Positions 18,495 through 26,042 of a DNA stretch of 64,000 bases are shown here, in pieces. The first letter of the stretch is position 1. Each line of letters opens with the position of its first letter. Both the position numbers and the translations under genes were made by a program. This DNA comes from Thiogranum sp. (GTDB lineage: Bacteria; Pseudomonadota; Gammaproteobacteria; DSM-19610), in contig JASBSN010000123.1 of assembly GCA_030148915.1 (NCBI GenBank), forward strand, positions 46,663 through 110,662, written 5' to 3'. A model generated the notes under the pieces. It saw nothing but the letters and a program-made list of their open reading frames with translations. It made no database searches and had not been told where the DNA came from.

Positions 18495-19226
18495 TTAATT
18501 ATCGGCGGTAGAAACTTTCATTAGTGGGCGCATTGAGGCTAAAAGGCTCTTAAACAGGCCTGGATTCTGCTTTTCTTCTGCGCTCAACAGCATTTTCATG
18601 TGTTGGCGCTGGGTGGGCATGGAGAAGCACGCCGGGCAGCTGTCAGCAATCACCGGCAGCGCCGCGCTGGCGGCAAAGTCCCGGGTCTGGCGTTCGCGCA
18701 CATAGACCAGTGGGCGGATCACCCGCACATCGCCGGCGCTGATGCGGTAATGGGCTTTCATCGTTTTCAACCGTCCGCCGTGAAAAGCCGAGAGCAGAAA
18801 GCTTTCCGCCAGGTCGTCGAGGTGCTGGGCCAGCGCCAGCACGTTGTAGCCTTCGCGCCGGGCGGTGGCGTACATCACGCCGCGCTTCATGCGTGCGCAC
18901 CAGCTGCAGTAGGAGTCGCCGTTGATATGTTCCATGGCGCGCTCGAGAATCGGCTGGCGCTGGTAGAACCAGGGAATCCCGAGCGCCTCCATATGCGGGC
19001 GCAGGCGTGAGGGGTCAAAACCTTCGACCATCGGGTCAACGGTCACCGCGCCGAGATCGAAGCGGATGGGGGCGTGGCGTTGCAACTGGTATAGGATATG
19101 CAGCAAAGACAGCGAATCCTTGCCGCCGGAGACACCCAGCAACACCCGGTCGTGCTCGCGAATCATGTCGAAGTCGGCGATCGCACGGCCTGCCGGGCGG
19201 ATTAAACGTTTGTTGATTTTCAGCAT
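18495..19226 (-). CDS. TtcA-family PP-loop ATPase (tRNA 2-thiocytidine biosynthesis-like)
   Basis: 243 residues. The PP-loop SGGKDS is at 33-38. A CxxC pair lies at C107/C110 in CSWCARMKRGVMYATA, and a second pair at C197/C200 (SCPAC). This matches the TtcA layout: ATP pyrophosphatase fold plus cysteines for a [4Fe-4S] cluster or persulfide that thiolates C32 of tRNA. It is shorter than E. coli TtcA (~311 residues) and its second Cys motif differs, so the substrate may differ too. It is divergent from a rhodanese gene with dsrE2 beyond, a setting that suggests a sulfur-relay role. Function is assigned by family only. Confidence 0.82.
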   Translation of the reverse strand: MLKINKRLIRPAGRAIADFDMIREHDRVLLGVSGGKDSLSLLHILYQLQRHAPIRFDLGAVTVDPMVEGFDPSRLRPHMEALGIPWFYQRQPILERAMEHINGDSYCSWCARMKRGVMYATARREGYNVLALAQHLDDLAESFLLSAFHGGRLKTMKAHYRISAGDVRVIRPLVYVRERQTRDFAASAALPVIADSCPACFSMPTQRQHMKMLLSAEEKQNPGLFKSLLASMRPLMKVSTADN

Positions 19227-19297
19227 GAGGATGGGTCCCGGGGCATTTCGGCCACCGGATCACTATACTTGGTTCATTTCGGGAAGGGGCAGTAGCA

Positions 19298-19720
19298 ATG
19301 GAATCGGTCAATACCCTAACACCCCAGCAGGCTTGGCAACTCATGCAGGATGAGCCGCGCGCCGTCCTGGTGGATGTACGCTCCGACATGGAATTTCTGT
19401 TCGTCGGCCATCCGGTAGGTGCCATCCACATTCCCTGGATCGATTACCCGGACTGGAAGCTGAATCCGAATTTCGTCACCGAAGTGCGCAAGCTCTTGCT
19501 CGGTGGTGTCAGCCATGACGGCAGCCGCACGAGCTCGCCGGTATTGTTGCTTTGCCGTAGTGGGAAGCGTTCGCTCGAGGCCGGCATTGCCTTGATAAAC
19601 GAAGGATTTACTGACGTCTATAATATTAGAGACGGGTTTGAGGGAGAGCTGGATGAGCACCATCACCGGAACACCCTCGGCGGCTGGCGGCACACCGGAT
19701 TACCCTGGGAGCAGTGCTGA
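19298..19720 (+). CDS. Single-domain rhodanese-like sulfurtransferase
   Basis: 140 residues, one rhodanese domain, no signal peptide. The active-site loop is CRSGKRS with catalytic C86, and the family's VDVRSDMEF motif is at ~25-33. The C-terminus has NIRDGFEGELDEHHHRN followed by the WRHTGLPW segment typical of rhodaneses. It would carry a cysteine persulfide and pass sulfur to an acceptor. It stands between the divergent TtcA-like gene and dsrE2. In purple sulfur bacteria a rhodanese, TusA and DsrE2 are often clustered, but no tusA is present here. A GGAAGGGG ribosome site precedes the ATG. Confidence 0.92.
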   Translation: MESVNTLTPQQAWQLMQDEPRAVLVDVRSDMEFLFVGHPVGAIHIPWIDYPDWKLNPNFVTEVRKLLLGGVSHDGSRTSSPVLLLCRSGKRSLEAGIALINEGFTDVYNIRDGFEGELDEHHHRNTLGGWRHTGLPWEQC

Positions 19721-19757
19721 ATCAGCCGCTAAATGACGCGAATCTGTAGCCATTTGT

Positions 19758-19786
19758 TTGACCGAGTAAAAAAGCGTTCCTATAAT
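19758..19786 (+). promoter_or_regulatory. Sigma70 promoter for dsrE2
   Basis: -35 TTGACC (19758-19763), a 17-bp spacer and a consensus -10 TATAAT (19781-19786). Transcription should start near 19793, leaving a leader of ~160 nt before the dsrE2 ATG. This is the closest match to the vegetative consensus that I found in the window. Confidence 0.8.
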
Positions 19787-19953
19787 CGATAGACGGGCGC
19801 CACCCAGCCATATCTGTCCAGGCAGACACTGGATCCATAAAACGGGCCGCGGCGCCACGGACTCTTGGGGAAAAGGGTGTGTCCCTGGTAACTCCGGCAC
19901 ATCATATTATTTAAATGACTATCCGTGGATACACGGCTAGGGAGGAGAGACAT

Positions 19954-20565
19954 ATGTCAACGACTGCTGAAAGCATGAATGCAACGCAGATGGACGAATG
20001 GTTGAACAGAAAGCTCGACGAACTGCTGCCCAGCAAGCTGCAGGAAATCGACGAGGCGCGTACACCCTCCATGTCCATTATCGCCACCAAAGGCACGCTT
20101 GACTGGGCCTACCCGCCCTTCATTCTGGCCTCTACGGCATCGGCGCTGGGCTGGGACACGGCGATCTTTTTCACCTTCTATGGTCTGCTGTTGCTGAAAA
20201 AGGAACTGCCCTGCGAGGTCAGCCCGCTCGGCAATCCGGCCATGCCGATGAAGATGCCGTTCGGTCCCAAGTGGTTCCAGAATTTCAGCTGGCCGATGCC
20301 GAACCTGCTCATGGCCGGCGTGCCGGGCTTTGAAAAAGTCGCTACCGGTCTGATGAAAAAGACGTTCAAGAATAAAGGTGTCGCTACGGTCGAAGAGTTG
20401 CGTGGCCTGTGCCTGGAGGCGGACGTGAAGATGGTCGCCTGCCAGATGACGGTCGACGTGTTCGGTTTCAGTCACGATGAATTCATCGATGAAGTGACCG
20501 ATTACGTCGGTGCCACTTACTTCCTTCCGGTGGCCAAAGACTCCGACGTCTGCTTGTTTATCTAA
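19954..20565 (+). CDS. dsrE2: DsrE2-type DsrE/F-like sulfur carrier protein
   Basis: 203 residues. The ATG at 19954 is preferred because GGAGGAG stands just upstream. The DsrE/F-like fold spans ~40-203. It has two hydrophobic stretches (~49-66 and ~68-82), as in membrane-associated DsrE2, and a conserved cysteine C163 in MVACQMTVDVFGF that is the likely persulfide site. C87, C153 and C200 are further cysteines. DsrE2 proteins accept sulfane sulfur from rhodanese/TusA in sulfur-oxidising bacteria. It has its own strong promoter and terminator, so it is probably monocistronic despite the nearby rhodanese gene. Confidence 0.88.
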   Translation: MSTTAESMNATQMDEWLNRKLDELLPSKLQEIDEARTPSMSIIATKGTLDWAYPPFILASTASALGWDTAIFFTFYGLLLLKKELPCEVSPLGNPAMPMKMPFGPKWFQNFSWPMPNLLMAGVPGFEKVATGLMKKTFKNKGVATVEELRGLCLEADVKMVACQMTVDVFGFSHDEFIDEVTDYVGATYFLPVAKDSDVCLFI

Positions 20566-20591
20566 ATCCCGGCAGAGTTAAGGACTGGCAA

Positions 20592-20620
20592 GGCGCGCCT
20601 TAACAGGCGCGTCTTTTTTT
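20592..20620 (+). terminator. Rho-independent terminator after dsrE2
   Basis: An 8-bp stem (GGCGCGCC with GGCGCGTC, one G-U pair; arms 20592-20599 and 20606-20613), loop ttaaca, then T7 (20614-20620). It ends the dsrE2 transcript just before pip. Confidence 0.88.
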
Positions 20621-20638
20621 GTGTCAGAATGTCCGTTC

Positions 20639-21589
20639 ATGAGGACACTGTATCCACCTCTGGAACCCTATGTGCGCCACTGCCTGAAGGTTGATGACGT
20701 GCACACGCTCTATGTAGAGGAATGCGGAAACCCGCGGGGCATTCCAGCCATTTTTGTCCACGGCGGCCCCGGTGGCGGTTGCGAAGCCTGGCACCGGCAG
20801 CTTTTCAATCCCGATCTTTATCGGATTGTATTGTTTGATCAGCGCGGCTGCGGCCGCTCAACACCGCACGCCGAATTGCGCAACAACACCACGCCGCTGT
20901 TGCTCAAGGACATGGAAACCGTTCGCTGCCACCTGGCGATCGATCGTTGGCTGGTTTTCGGTGGCTCCTGGGGGGCGACGCTCGGCCTGTTGTATGCCGA
21001 GCAGCACCCGCAGCGGGTGCTGGCGCTGATCGTGCGCGGAATTTTTCTCTGTCGGCCGGAAGATATAGCGTGGTTCTATCAGCACGGTGCTTCCCGCCTG
21101 TTTCCGGATTACTGGCAGGATTTTCTCGCCCCGGTCGAACGCCACCAGCAGCACGATATGGTGGCGGCCTATTACGCGCTGTTGACCGGCGAGGACGAAT
21201 TGAAGCGGCTGGCCGCGGCAAAAGCCTGGGCGGGTTGGGAAGGTCGTACCTCGACGCTGTTGCCCAAGCCCGGTCTGGTCGAGCATTTCTGCGCCAGCCG
21301 CCTCGCCCTGAGCATGGCGCGTATCGAGTGCCACTATTTTATCAACCACGCCTTCATCGCGCCCAACCAGATACTGCAGCAGGCCTACCGGCTAAGCGCT
21401 ATACCCGGGGCGATCGTGCACGGGCGCTATGACGTGGTGTGCCCTCTGGATCAGGCGTATGCGCTGCACCAGGCGTGGCCGCAGGCAAAGCTGCACATCA
21501 TCCCCGCGGCCGGTCATTCGGCCGGCGAGGCCGGTAACGCCGATGCGCTGATCCGCGCCAGCGATGAGTTCGCGCAACGCCTGGGATGA
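20639..21589 (+). CDS. pip: Prolyl aminopeptidase
   Basis: A 316-residue alpha/beta hydrolase of the proline iminopeptidase family, which removes N-terminal proline from peptides. Visible motifs are the oxyanion-loop HGGPGGG (~residues 42-48), DQRGCGRSTPH, the nucleophile elbow GGSWGATL (catalytic Ser), HGRYDVVCP with the acid, and the C-terminal GHS with the catalytic His. The ATG at 20639 gives the conserved MRTLYPPLEPY start; an upstream GTG inside the dsrE2 terminator tail is unlikely. Its stop overlaps the dtd start (ATGA). Confidence 0.94.
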   Translation: MRTLYPPLEPYVRHCLKVDDVHTLYVEECGNPRGIPAIFVHGGPGGGCEAWHRQLFNPDLYRIVLFDQRGCGRSTPHAELRNNTTPLLLKDMETVRCHLAIDRWLVFGGSWGATLGLLYAEQHPQRVLALIVRGIFLCRPEDIAWFYQHGASRLFPDYWQDFLAPVERHQQHDMVAAYYALLTGEDELKRLAAAKAWAGWEGRTSTLLPKPGLVEHFCASRLALSMARIECHYFINHAFIAPNQILQQAYRLSAIPGAIVHGRYDVVCPLDQAYALHQAWPQAKLHIIPAAGHSAGEAGNADALIRASDEFAQRLG

Positions 21590-22038
21590 TTGCACTGTTA
21601 CAGCGTGTCAGCCAGGCGTGGGTGGATACCGCCGGGGAGCGCATCGCCACTATCGGGCCGGGGCTGCTGGTCCTGCTGGGGGTGGAAAAAGGCGATTCGA
21701 GGCGCGAAGCGGACCGGTTGCTGGAGCGCGTGCTTGGCTACCGGGTGTTCGCCGACACCGAGGGGCGCATGAACCATAGCCTGGCCGATACCGGAGGCGG
21801 CTTGCTGATAGTGCCGCAGTTCACCCTGGCGGCCGATACGCGTAAGGGGCGGCGGCCGGGCTTTAGCGCGGCCTCGACCGGGCCAGAGGGACAACGGCTG
21901 TTCGAGCATGTTGCCCGCCAGGCGGCGTTGCAGCATGGCGCGGTGCAACTCGGGCGGTTCGGCGCCGACATGCAGGTCGGCCTGGTCAATGACGGCCCCG
22001 TCACTTTCTGTTTGCAGGTGGCACCGGCAGGGCGATGA
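21586..22038 (+). CDS. dtd: D-aminoacyl-tRNA deacylase
   Basis: A 150-residue homodimeric proofreading enzyme that hydrolyses D-aminoacyl-tRNA. It starts MIALLQRVSQAWV. The family motifs GGGLLIVPQFTLAAD (~residues 66-80, with the SQFT-like segment) and GLVNDGPVTFCLQ (~131-143, with the cross-subunit Gly-Pro) are intact, and the length is typical. It is coupled to pip through a 4-bp overlap and converges with the cco-associated genes on the minus strand. Confidence 0.96.
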   Translation: MIALLQRVSQAWVDTAGERIATIGPGLLVLLGVEKGDSRREADRLLERVLGYRVFADTEGRMNHSLADTGGGLLIVPQFTLAADTRKGRRPGFSAASTGPEGQRLFEHVARQAALQHGAVQLGRFGADMQVGLVNDGPVTFCLQVAPAGR

Positions 22039-22072
22039 GCGCCGCCAGGCGCGCGCCCGGTGGCAGGGCCGG

Positions 22073-22354
22073 TTAGTCGCGCTGGCAGGGTCGCTGGAAA
22101 TAGCAGCTCAGCGCGCATGAGGTGACGGTCAGAATCCAGAACAGAAAGAAACCGACGCTGTAGATACCGGTTCTGCTGCTGTCCGGACGGTTGATCAGGG
22201 CAGCCAGATCGAGCGGATCAAAGACGGTGAAAAATACCGCGGTGGCCAGGCCCGCGACCAAAAACGACGGCCACAGGATGGCGATAACACGTTGGATCAC
22301 CGGAATAGAGCGGGCGCTTGGCGTACGCCCGGGCGAATTTTTGGCGCTGTTCAT
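22073..22354 (-). CDS. Small membrane protein at the end of the cco cluster
   Basis: 93 residues with two predicted transmembrane helices (~residues 24-44 and ~65-85) and an N-terminal basic stretch. It follows the fixH-like gene by 17 bp on the same strand, so it belongs to the ccoNOQPGH transcript. I do not recognise a named family. CcoS or CcoI would be expected around here, but this sequence lacks the CcoS short acidic tail and the metal-ATPase features of CcoI. It could assist cbb3 oxidase assembly; that is inference from position. Confidence 0.72.
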   Translation of the reverse strand: MNSAKNSPGRTPSARSIPVIQRVIAILWPSFLVAGLATAVFFTVFDPLDLAALINRPDSSRTGIYSVGFFLFWILTVTSCALSCYFQRPCQRD

Positions 22355-22371
22355 GGCGTAAATCCCCGGCG

Positions 22372-22884
22372 TTAATCCCTGGCCGTCGACAGATGAGACT
22401 GGAAGGCGCCGTCAATGTGCGTCCGCGAACGAATCTCCCAGGTCCGGCCCGGGTTCTGCAGCAACAGGTACCAGTAGCCCCGCTTCAGCTTTGCGTATTG
22501 CCCGCGGTAACTGCCGTCGGCGCCACGCTTCACCATTATAGTCTGATCCAGTTCAGAGCGTGTGGCGTGAGTGATCCGCAGCTGCAGCGTATTTTCGCTG
22601 ATCGGCTCCCGGGCGTACAGGGAAAGGGTCAGGTTATTGCGATCGCCACGGAGCAGACCGCTCAGTTGCATCTCGGCGGCGTGCTTCAGGCGGTGTTTTT
22701 CCTGATTGATCGCCAGACCTTCCTTGTAATAGTCGTCGACCACCAGCGCGTTGGGACTGTGCAAGGCGATGATAAGCGTCAGAATGCCCGCGACCACCGC
22801 GCTGGCAGGCAGGGCGATTAATAACCACGGCCACCCCTGTCGGTACCAGGGTGGGATGGGTCGCTGCAGGATGGTCTCGTTCAT
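22372..22884 (-). CDS. ccoH: FixH/CcoH family cbb3 oxidase assembly protein
   Basis: 170 residues with a short cytoplasmic N-terminus, one transmembrane helix at ~19-41 (WLLIALPASAVVAGILTLIIAL) and a periplasmic beta-rich domain. It has the family's VVDDYYKEGLAINQ segment near residues 48-61. FixH/CcoH is needed for stable assembly of cbb3-type cytochrome oxidase. The start overlaps the ccoG stop by 4 bp (ATGA), giving translational coupling. Confidence 0.9.
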   Translation of the reverse strand: MNETILQRPIPPWYRQGWPWLLIALPASAVVAGILTLIIALHSPNALVVDDYYKEGLAINQEKHRLKHAAEMQLSGLLRGDRNNLTLSLYAREPISENTLQLRITHATRSELDQTIMVKRGADGSYRGQYAKLKRGYWYLLLQNPGRTWEIRSRTHIDGAFQSHLSTARD

Positions 22885-24326
22885 GGCCGTCTCCCCGACG
22901 TCGGCGGGCCGAGAAAACGCGCGACTTCACGGTGGCGAAGCTCGGGGTTGTCCTCGGCATAAAGCGTAAATACGATCTGATTGACCGTGTGTTGCACCTC
23001 GTCCCGGGCGGCGCTGACCGAGACCGGCAGACTGAGCACCTCCCCGCCAGCCACCTTGATCTGATGGCCGCCCTTTGCCAGCCGTAGCGTTTCCATTCCC
23101 GACTGGCCGCCCGAGACCTTCAGCTCGTAGCGGTGCGGTTTGTCGTCCATATTGATGATCTTCAGCGTGTAGACGTTTTCCACCAGCCCGGTATCGGTCT
23201 CGCGGTACAGGCTGTTACGGTCACGGATGATATCGAGTTGCAGGGCGGTGCGCTGGCTGACGGCATAAATCAGACCGCCGCTGAGCGTCAGCAGAAGCAA
23301 GCTGTACATAACCGTGCGCGCGCGCACGACGCGGGTAGGCTGGCCTGACAGGGCGTGTTCCGTGGTATAGCGTATCAGGCCGGGGGGATAGTCCATTTTT
23401 TTCATCACCTGGTCGCATACGTCAATACAGGCGGCGCAGCCAATGCACTGGTATTGCAGACCGGCGCGGATATCGATGCCGGTCGGACACACCTGCGCGC
23501 ACAAATTGCAGTCGACGCACTCACCAAGGCCCGCAGCGCGGGGGTCGCTGCCGCGCCGGCGTGAGCCGCGCGGCTCGCCACGCTGGTCATCGTAGGCGAT
23601 AACCAGCGTGTCCTTGTCGAACATGGCGCTCTGGAAGCGCGCGTAGGGACACATATAGATGCAGACCTGTTCGCGCATCCAGCCGGCATTGCCATAGGTG
23701 GCGAAACCATAAAAGAAAATCCAGAAGGCTTCCCACGGACCCAAATTGAATGCCGCCAGCTCGGTTGTCAGTTCCCGTATCGGGGTGAAATAGCCCACGA
23801 AGGTAAAGCCGGTGTACAGCGAGAAGAGGATCCAGACAGTATGTTTCAGCGCCTTGAGGCGAAATTTTCTCGCCGTCATGGCGCCGCTGTCGCGTTTGAT
23901 CTGTTGATTGCGAGAGCCTTCGATCTTGCGTTCAATCCACAGAAAAAGCTCGGTCCACACCGTCTGCGGGCAGGCGTAGCCGCACCACAGGCGGCCGGCG
24001 AGCGAGGTGACATAAAAAAGTGTCAGCGCCGCGATGATCAGCAACCAGGCGAAAAAGAAAAAATCCTGGGGCCAGAACGTCAGACCGAAAATGTAGAATT
24101 TTCTTGCCGGAAGATCCAGCAACACGGCCTGATGGCCGTCCCAGTTTAACCAGGCGACGCCGTAAAACAGGCCGAGCAGCACGGTCGCACCCAGGACCCG
24201 CAGGTCGGCGAACCGGCCATGGACTTCCCGTGGGTAGACTTTTTTATGCTGCGCGTAGATCTCTTCAGGCGGCTCCGCCGGGTTGGCGGCCGCTGCCGAG
24301 GGAGCCACAGGTGGTGTACTTGACAT
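22881..24326 (-). CDS. ccoG: Cytochrome c oxidase accessory protein CcoG (FixG/RdxA)
   Basis: A 481-residue membrane ferredoxin involved in cbb3 oxidase maturation (copper handling/reduction). Several transmembrane helices (~45-65, ~92-112, ~165-185, ~200-215, ~345-360) frame a dicluster ferredoxin region. CVDCNLCAQVCPTGID and CIGCAACIDVCD are the two [4Fe-4S] ligand sets (~residues 266-310). A C-terminal Ig-like periplasmic domain follows (~370-475). It starts 12 bp after the ccoP stop, in the standard cco order. Confidence 0.96.
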   Translation of the reverse strand: MSSTPPVAPSAAAANPAEPPEEIYAQHKKVYPREVHGRFADLRVLGATVLLGLFYGVAWLNWDGHQAVLLDLPARKFYIFGLTFWPQDFFFFAWLLIIAALTLFYVTSLAGRLWCGYACPQTVWTELFLWIERKIEGSRNQQIKRDSGAMTARKFRLKALKHTVWILFSLYTGFTFVGYFTPIRELTTELAAFNLGPWEAFWIFFYGFATYGNAGWMREQVCIYMCPYARFQSAMFDKDTLVIAYDDQRGEPRGSRRRGSDPRAAGLGECVDCNLCAQVCPTGIDIRAGLQYQCIGCAACIDVCDQVMKKMDYPPGLIRYTTEHALSGQPTRVVRARTVMYSLLLLTLSGGLIYAVSQRTALQLDIIRDRNSLYRETDTGLVENVYTLKIINMDDKPHRYELKVSGGQSGMETLRLAKGGHQIKVAGGEVLSLPVSVSAARDEVQHTVNQIVFTLYAEDNPELRHREVARFLGPPTSGRRP

Positions 24327-24338
24327 CCCTCGCCCTGT

Positions 24339-25250
24339 TTACCTGCCGGAGAGGCTGTAGATGTAGGCTGCCAGCACATGCACTTTGTCCTTGCCAAGAA
24401 AATCCCGATGGGCCGGCATGTGTCCGCTGCGGCCCTTGGTGATAGTTTCGCGAAGAGTGCTCGGCGAGCCCCCGTAGAGCCATATCCGATCGCTCAGGTT
24501 AGGGGCTCCCAGCGCCTGATTGCCGCTCCCGTTGGCGCCGTGGCAGGCGGCACAGTAGCTGGCAAAGAGCGTTTTACCGGCCGCCGCCTGCGCGCCATCC
24601 GCTTCCTGACCGCTAAGCTCGCGGACGTAGGCGCTCACCTGATCCACACCCTTGGCGCCGAGTGCCGCACCCCAGGGGGGCATGACCCCGCTGCGGCCAT
24701 CGAGAATGGTGGTCTCAATGGCCTCTGCGCTGCCGCCGTACAGCCAGTCGTTGTCAGTCAGATTCGGGAAGCCTGGGTTGCCCTGCGCATCGGAGCCGTG
24801 ACAGCCGGCGCAGTAATTAACGAATAACCGTTGCCCGACTTTTACCGCCTGGGGGTCTTTGCTCAGGCTGGGGATGGGGGTTTGTGCAAACTTGGCGAAC
24901 AGCGGGCCGTAGGTTGCATTGGCCGAAGCGATTTCGCGCTCGTACTGCTTTTGCGGGGTCCACCCGAGTATGCCGGGAATTTTACCGAGGCCCGGGTACA
25001 GCGCCAGATAAACGAGGGCGAACACCAGGGTGAGATAAAACAACCACAGCCACCAGCGCGGCAGCGGGTTATTGTATTCCTCCAGGTTTCCGTCCCATTT
25101 ATGCCCGGTGACAGCACCGCTTGCCGCCTCCCCGGGACGTTTCTTCGAGGACCAGGAGATCAACCACCAACAGGCGAGGATGTTGGCCAGTGTCAGCGTT
25201 ATAATCCACCAGTTCCAGAAGTCACTCGAAAACACGAATTCAGGGTTCAT
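24339..25250 (-). CDS. ccoP: Cytochrome c oxidase cbb3-type, dihaem subunit III
   Basis: 303 residues. The start at 25250 (MNPEFVFSSDFWNWWI) is chosen because it matches CcoP N-termini and overlaps the ccoQ stop by 11 bp. Two N-terminal membrane helices are followed by two cytochrome c domains with CAGCH and CAACH haem-binding motifs (~residues 135-215 and ~220-300), each with a downstream Met ligand (GVMPPWG, GHMPAH). It shuttles electrons from soluble cytochrome c to CcoO/CcoN in the periplasm. Confidence 0.97.
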   Translation of the reverse strand: MNPEFVFSSDFWNWWIITLTLANILACWWLISWSSKKRPGEAASGAVTGHKWDGNLEEYNNPLPRWWLWLFYLTLVFALVYLALYPGLGKIPGILGWTPQKQYEREIASANATYGPLFAKFAQTPIPSLSKDPQAVKVGQRLFVNYCAGCHGSDAQGNPGFPNLTDNDWLYGGSAEAIETTILDGRSGVMPPWGAALGAKGVDQVSAYVRELSGQEADGAQAAAGKTLFASYCAACHGANGSGNQALGAPNLSDRIWLYGGSPSTLRETITKGRSGHMPAHRDFLGKDKVHVLAAYIYSLSGR

Positions 25251-25416
25251 CGTTGGCCTCTTTACTGTCTGCGTCCAGCTGGTCGTCTGCGAAAGGCAGG
25301 TTGGCTGCTTCATCGAATGCGCGCTTGCGTTTACCGCTCCAGGCCCAGATCCAAACGCCGATGAAGGCTATCAGCGCCAGTGCCGTGAAAATTCCGCGCA
25401 GTGTACTGATGTCCAT
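25240..25416 (-). CDS. ccoQ: Cytochrome c oxidase cbb3-type subunit IV
   Basis: A 58-residue protein beginning MDISTLRGIFTALALIAF. It has a single transmembrane helix at ~9-27, a WAWSGKRKRAFDEAANLPF motif and an acidic tail, the standard CcoQ plan. It stabilises the cbb3 complex. It lies 2 bp after the ccoO stop and overlaps the ccoP start by 11 bp. Confidence 0.95.
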   Translation of the reverse strand: MDISTLRGIFTALALIAFIGVWIWAWSGKRKRAFDEAANLPFADDQLDADSKEANDEP

Positions 25417-25418
25417 TG

Positions 25419-26027
25419 TTACCTCCGTGAAGAAAGCACGGTGCCCAGGTTCTGCAGGTAGGCCACCAAGGCATCCATTTCGGTCTTGCCCTCGACGGCG
25501 CTGCTGGCCGCGGCTATCTGTGCATCGGAATAGGGTACGCCGAGCGTTCGCATCGCCTTGAGCTTGCTGGGGGTGAGACTGGCATCGATAGTCTGTTCGT
25601 TCAGCCAGGGAAAGGCGGGCATAATCGACTCGGGCACCACGTCGCGCGGATTGTTCAGGTGCACGCGATGCCACTCGTCGCTGTAGCGACCGCCGACGCG
25701 CGCCAGGTCGGGCCCGGTACGTTTCGACCCCCACTGGAAGGGATGGTCGTAGACGAACTCGCCAGCCACCGAATAGTGACCGTAGCGTTCTGTCTCGGCG
25801 CGAAACGGGCGGATCATCTGCGAGTGGCACAAATAACAGCCCTCGCGGATATAGATGTCGCGTCCCTCCAGCTGCAGCGCGGTGTAGGGCTTGAGACCTT
25901 CCACCGGTTCAGTGGTGCTCTTGAGAAAAAACAGCGGCACGATTTCGACCAGGCCGGCGACGCTGATAACCAGTACGATGAGTACCGCCATCAGTCCGAT
26001 ATTTTTTTCGACAACTTCATGGCTCAT
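25419..26027 (-). CDS. ccoO: Cytochrome c oxidase cbb3-type, monohaem subunit II
   Basis: 202 residues with an N-terminal membrane anchor (~12-34) and a periplasmic cytochrome c domain. The haem motif CYLCH (~64-68) lies in [15 protein letters not shown], and the axial Met is in the SIMPAFPWL region. It follows ccoN by 15 bp. It passes electrons between CcoP and the CcoN active site. Confidence 0.97.
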   Translation of the reverse strand: MSHEVVEKNIGLMAVLIVLVISVAGLVEIVPLFFLKSTTEPVEGLKPYTALQLEGRDIYIREGCYLCHSQMIRPFRAETERYGHYSVAGEFVYDHPFQWGSKRTGPDLARVGGRYSDEWHRVHLNNPRDVVPESIMPAFPWLNEQTIDASLTPSKLKAMRTLGVPYSDAQIAAASSAVEGKTEMDALVAYLQNLGTVLSSRR

Positions 26028-26042
26028 GACATTTCTCCCCGC

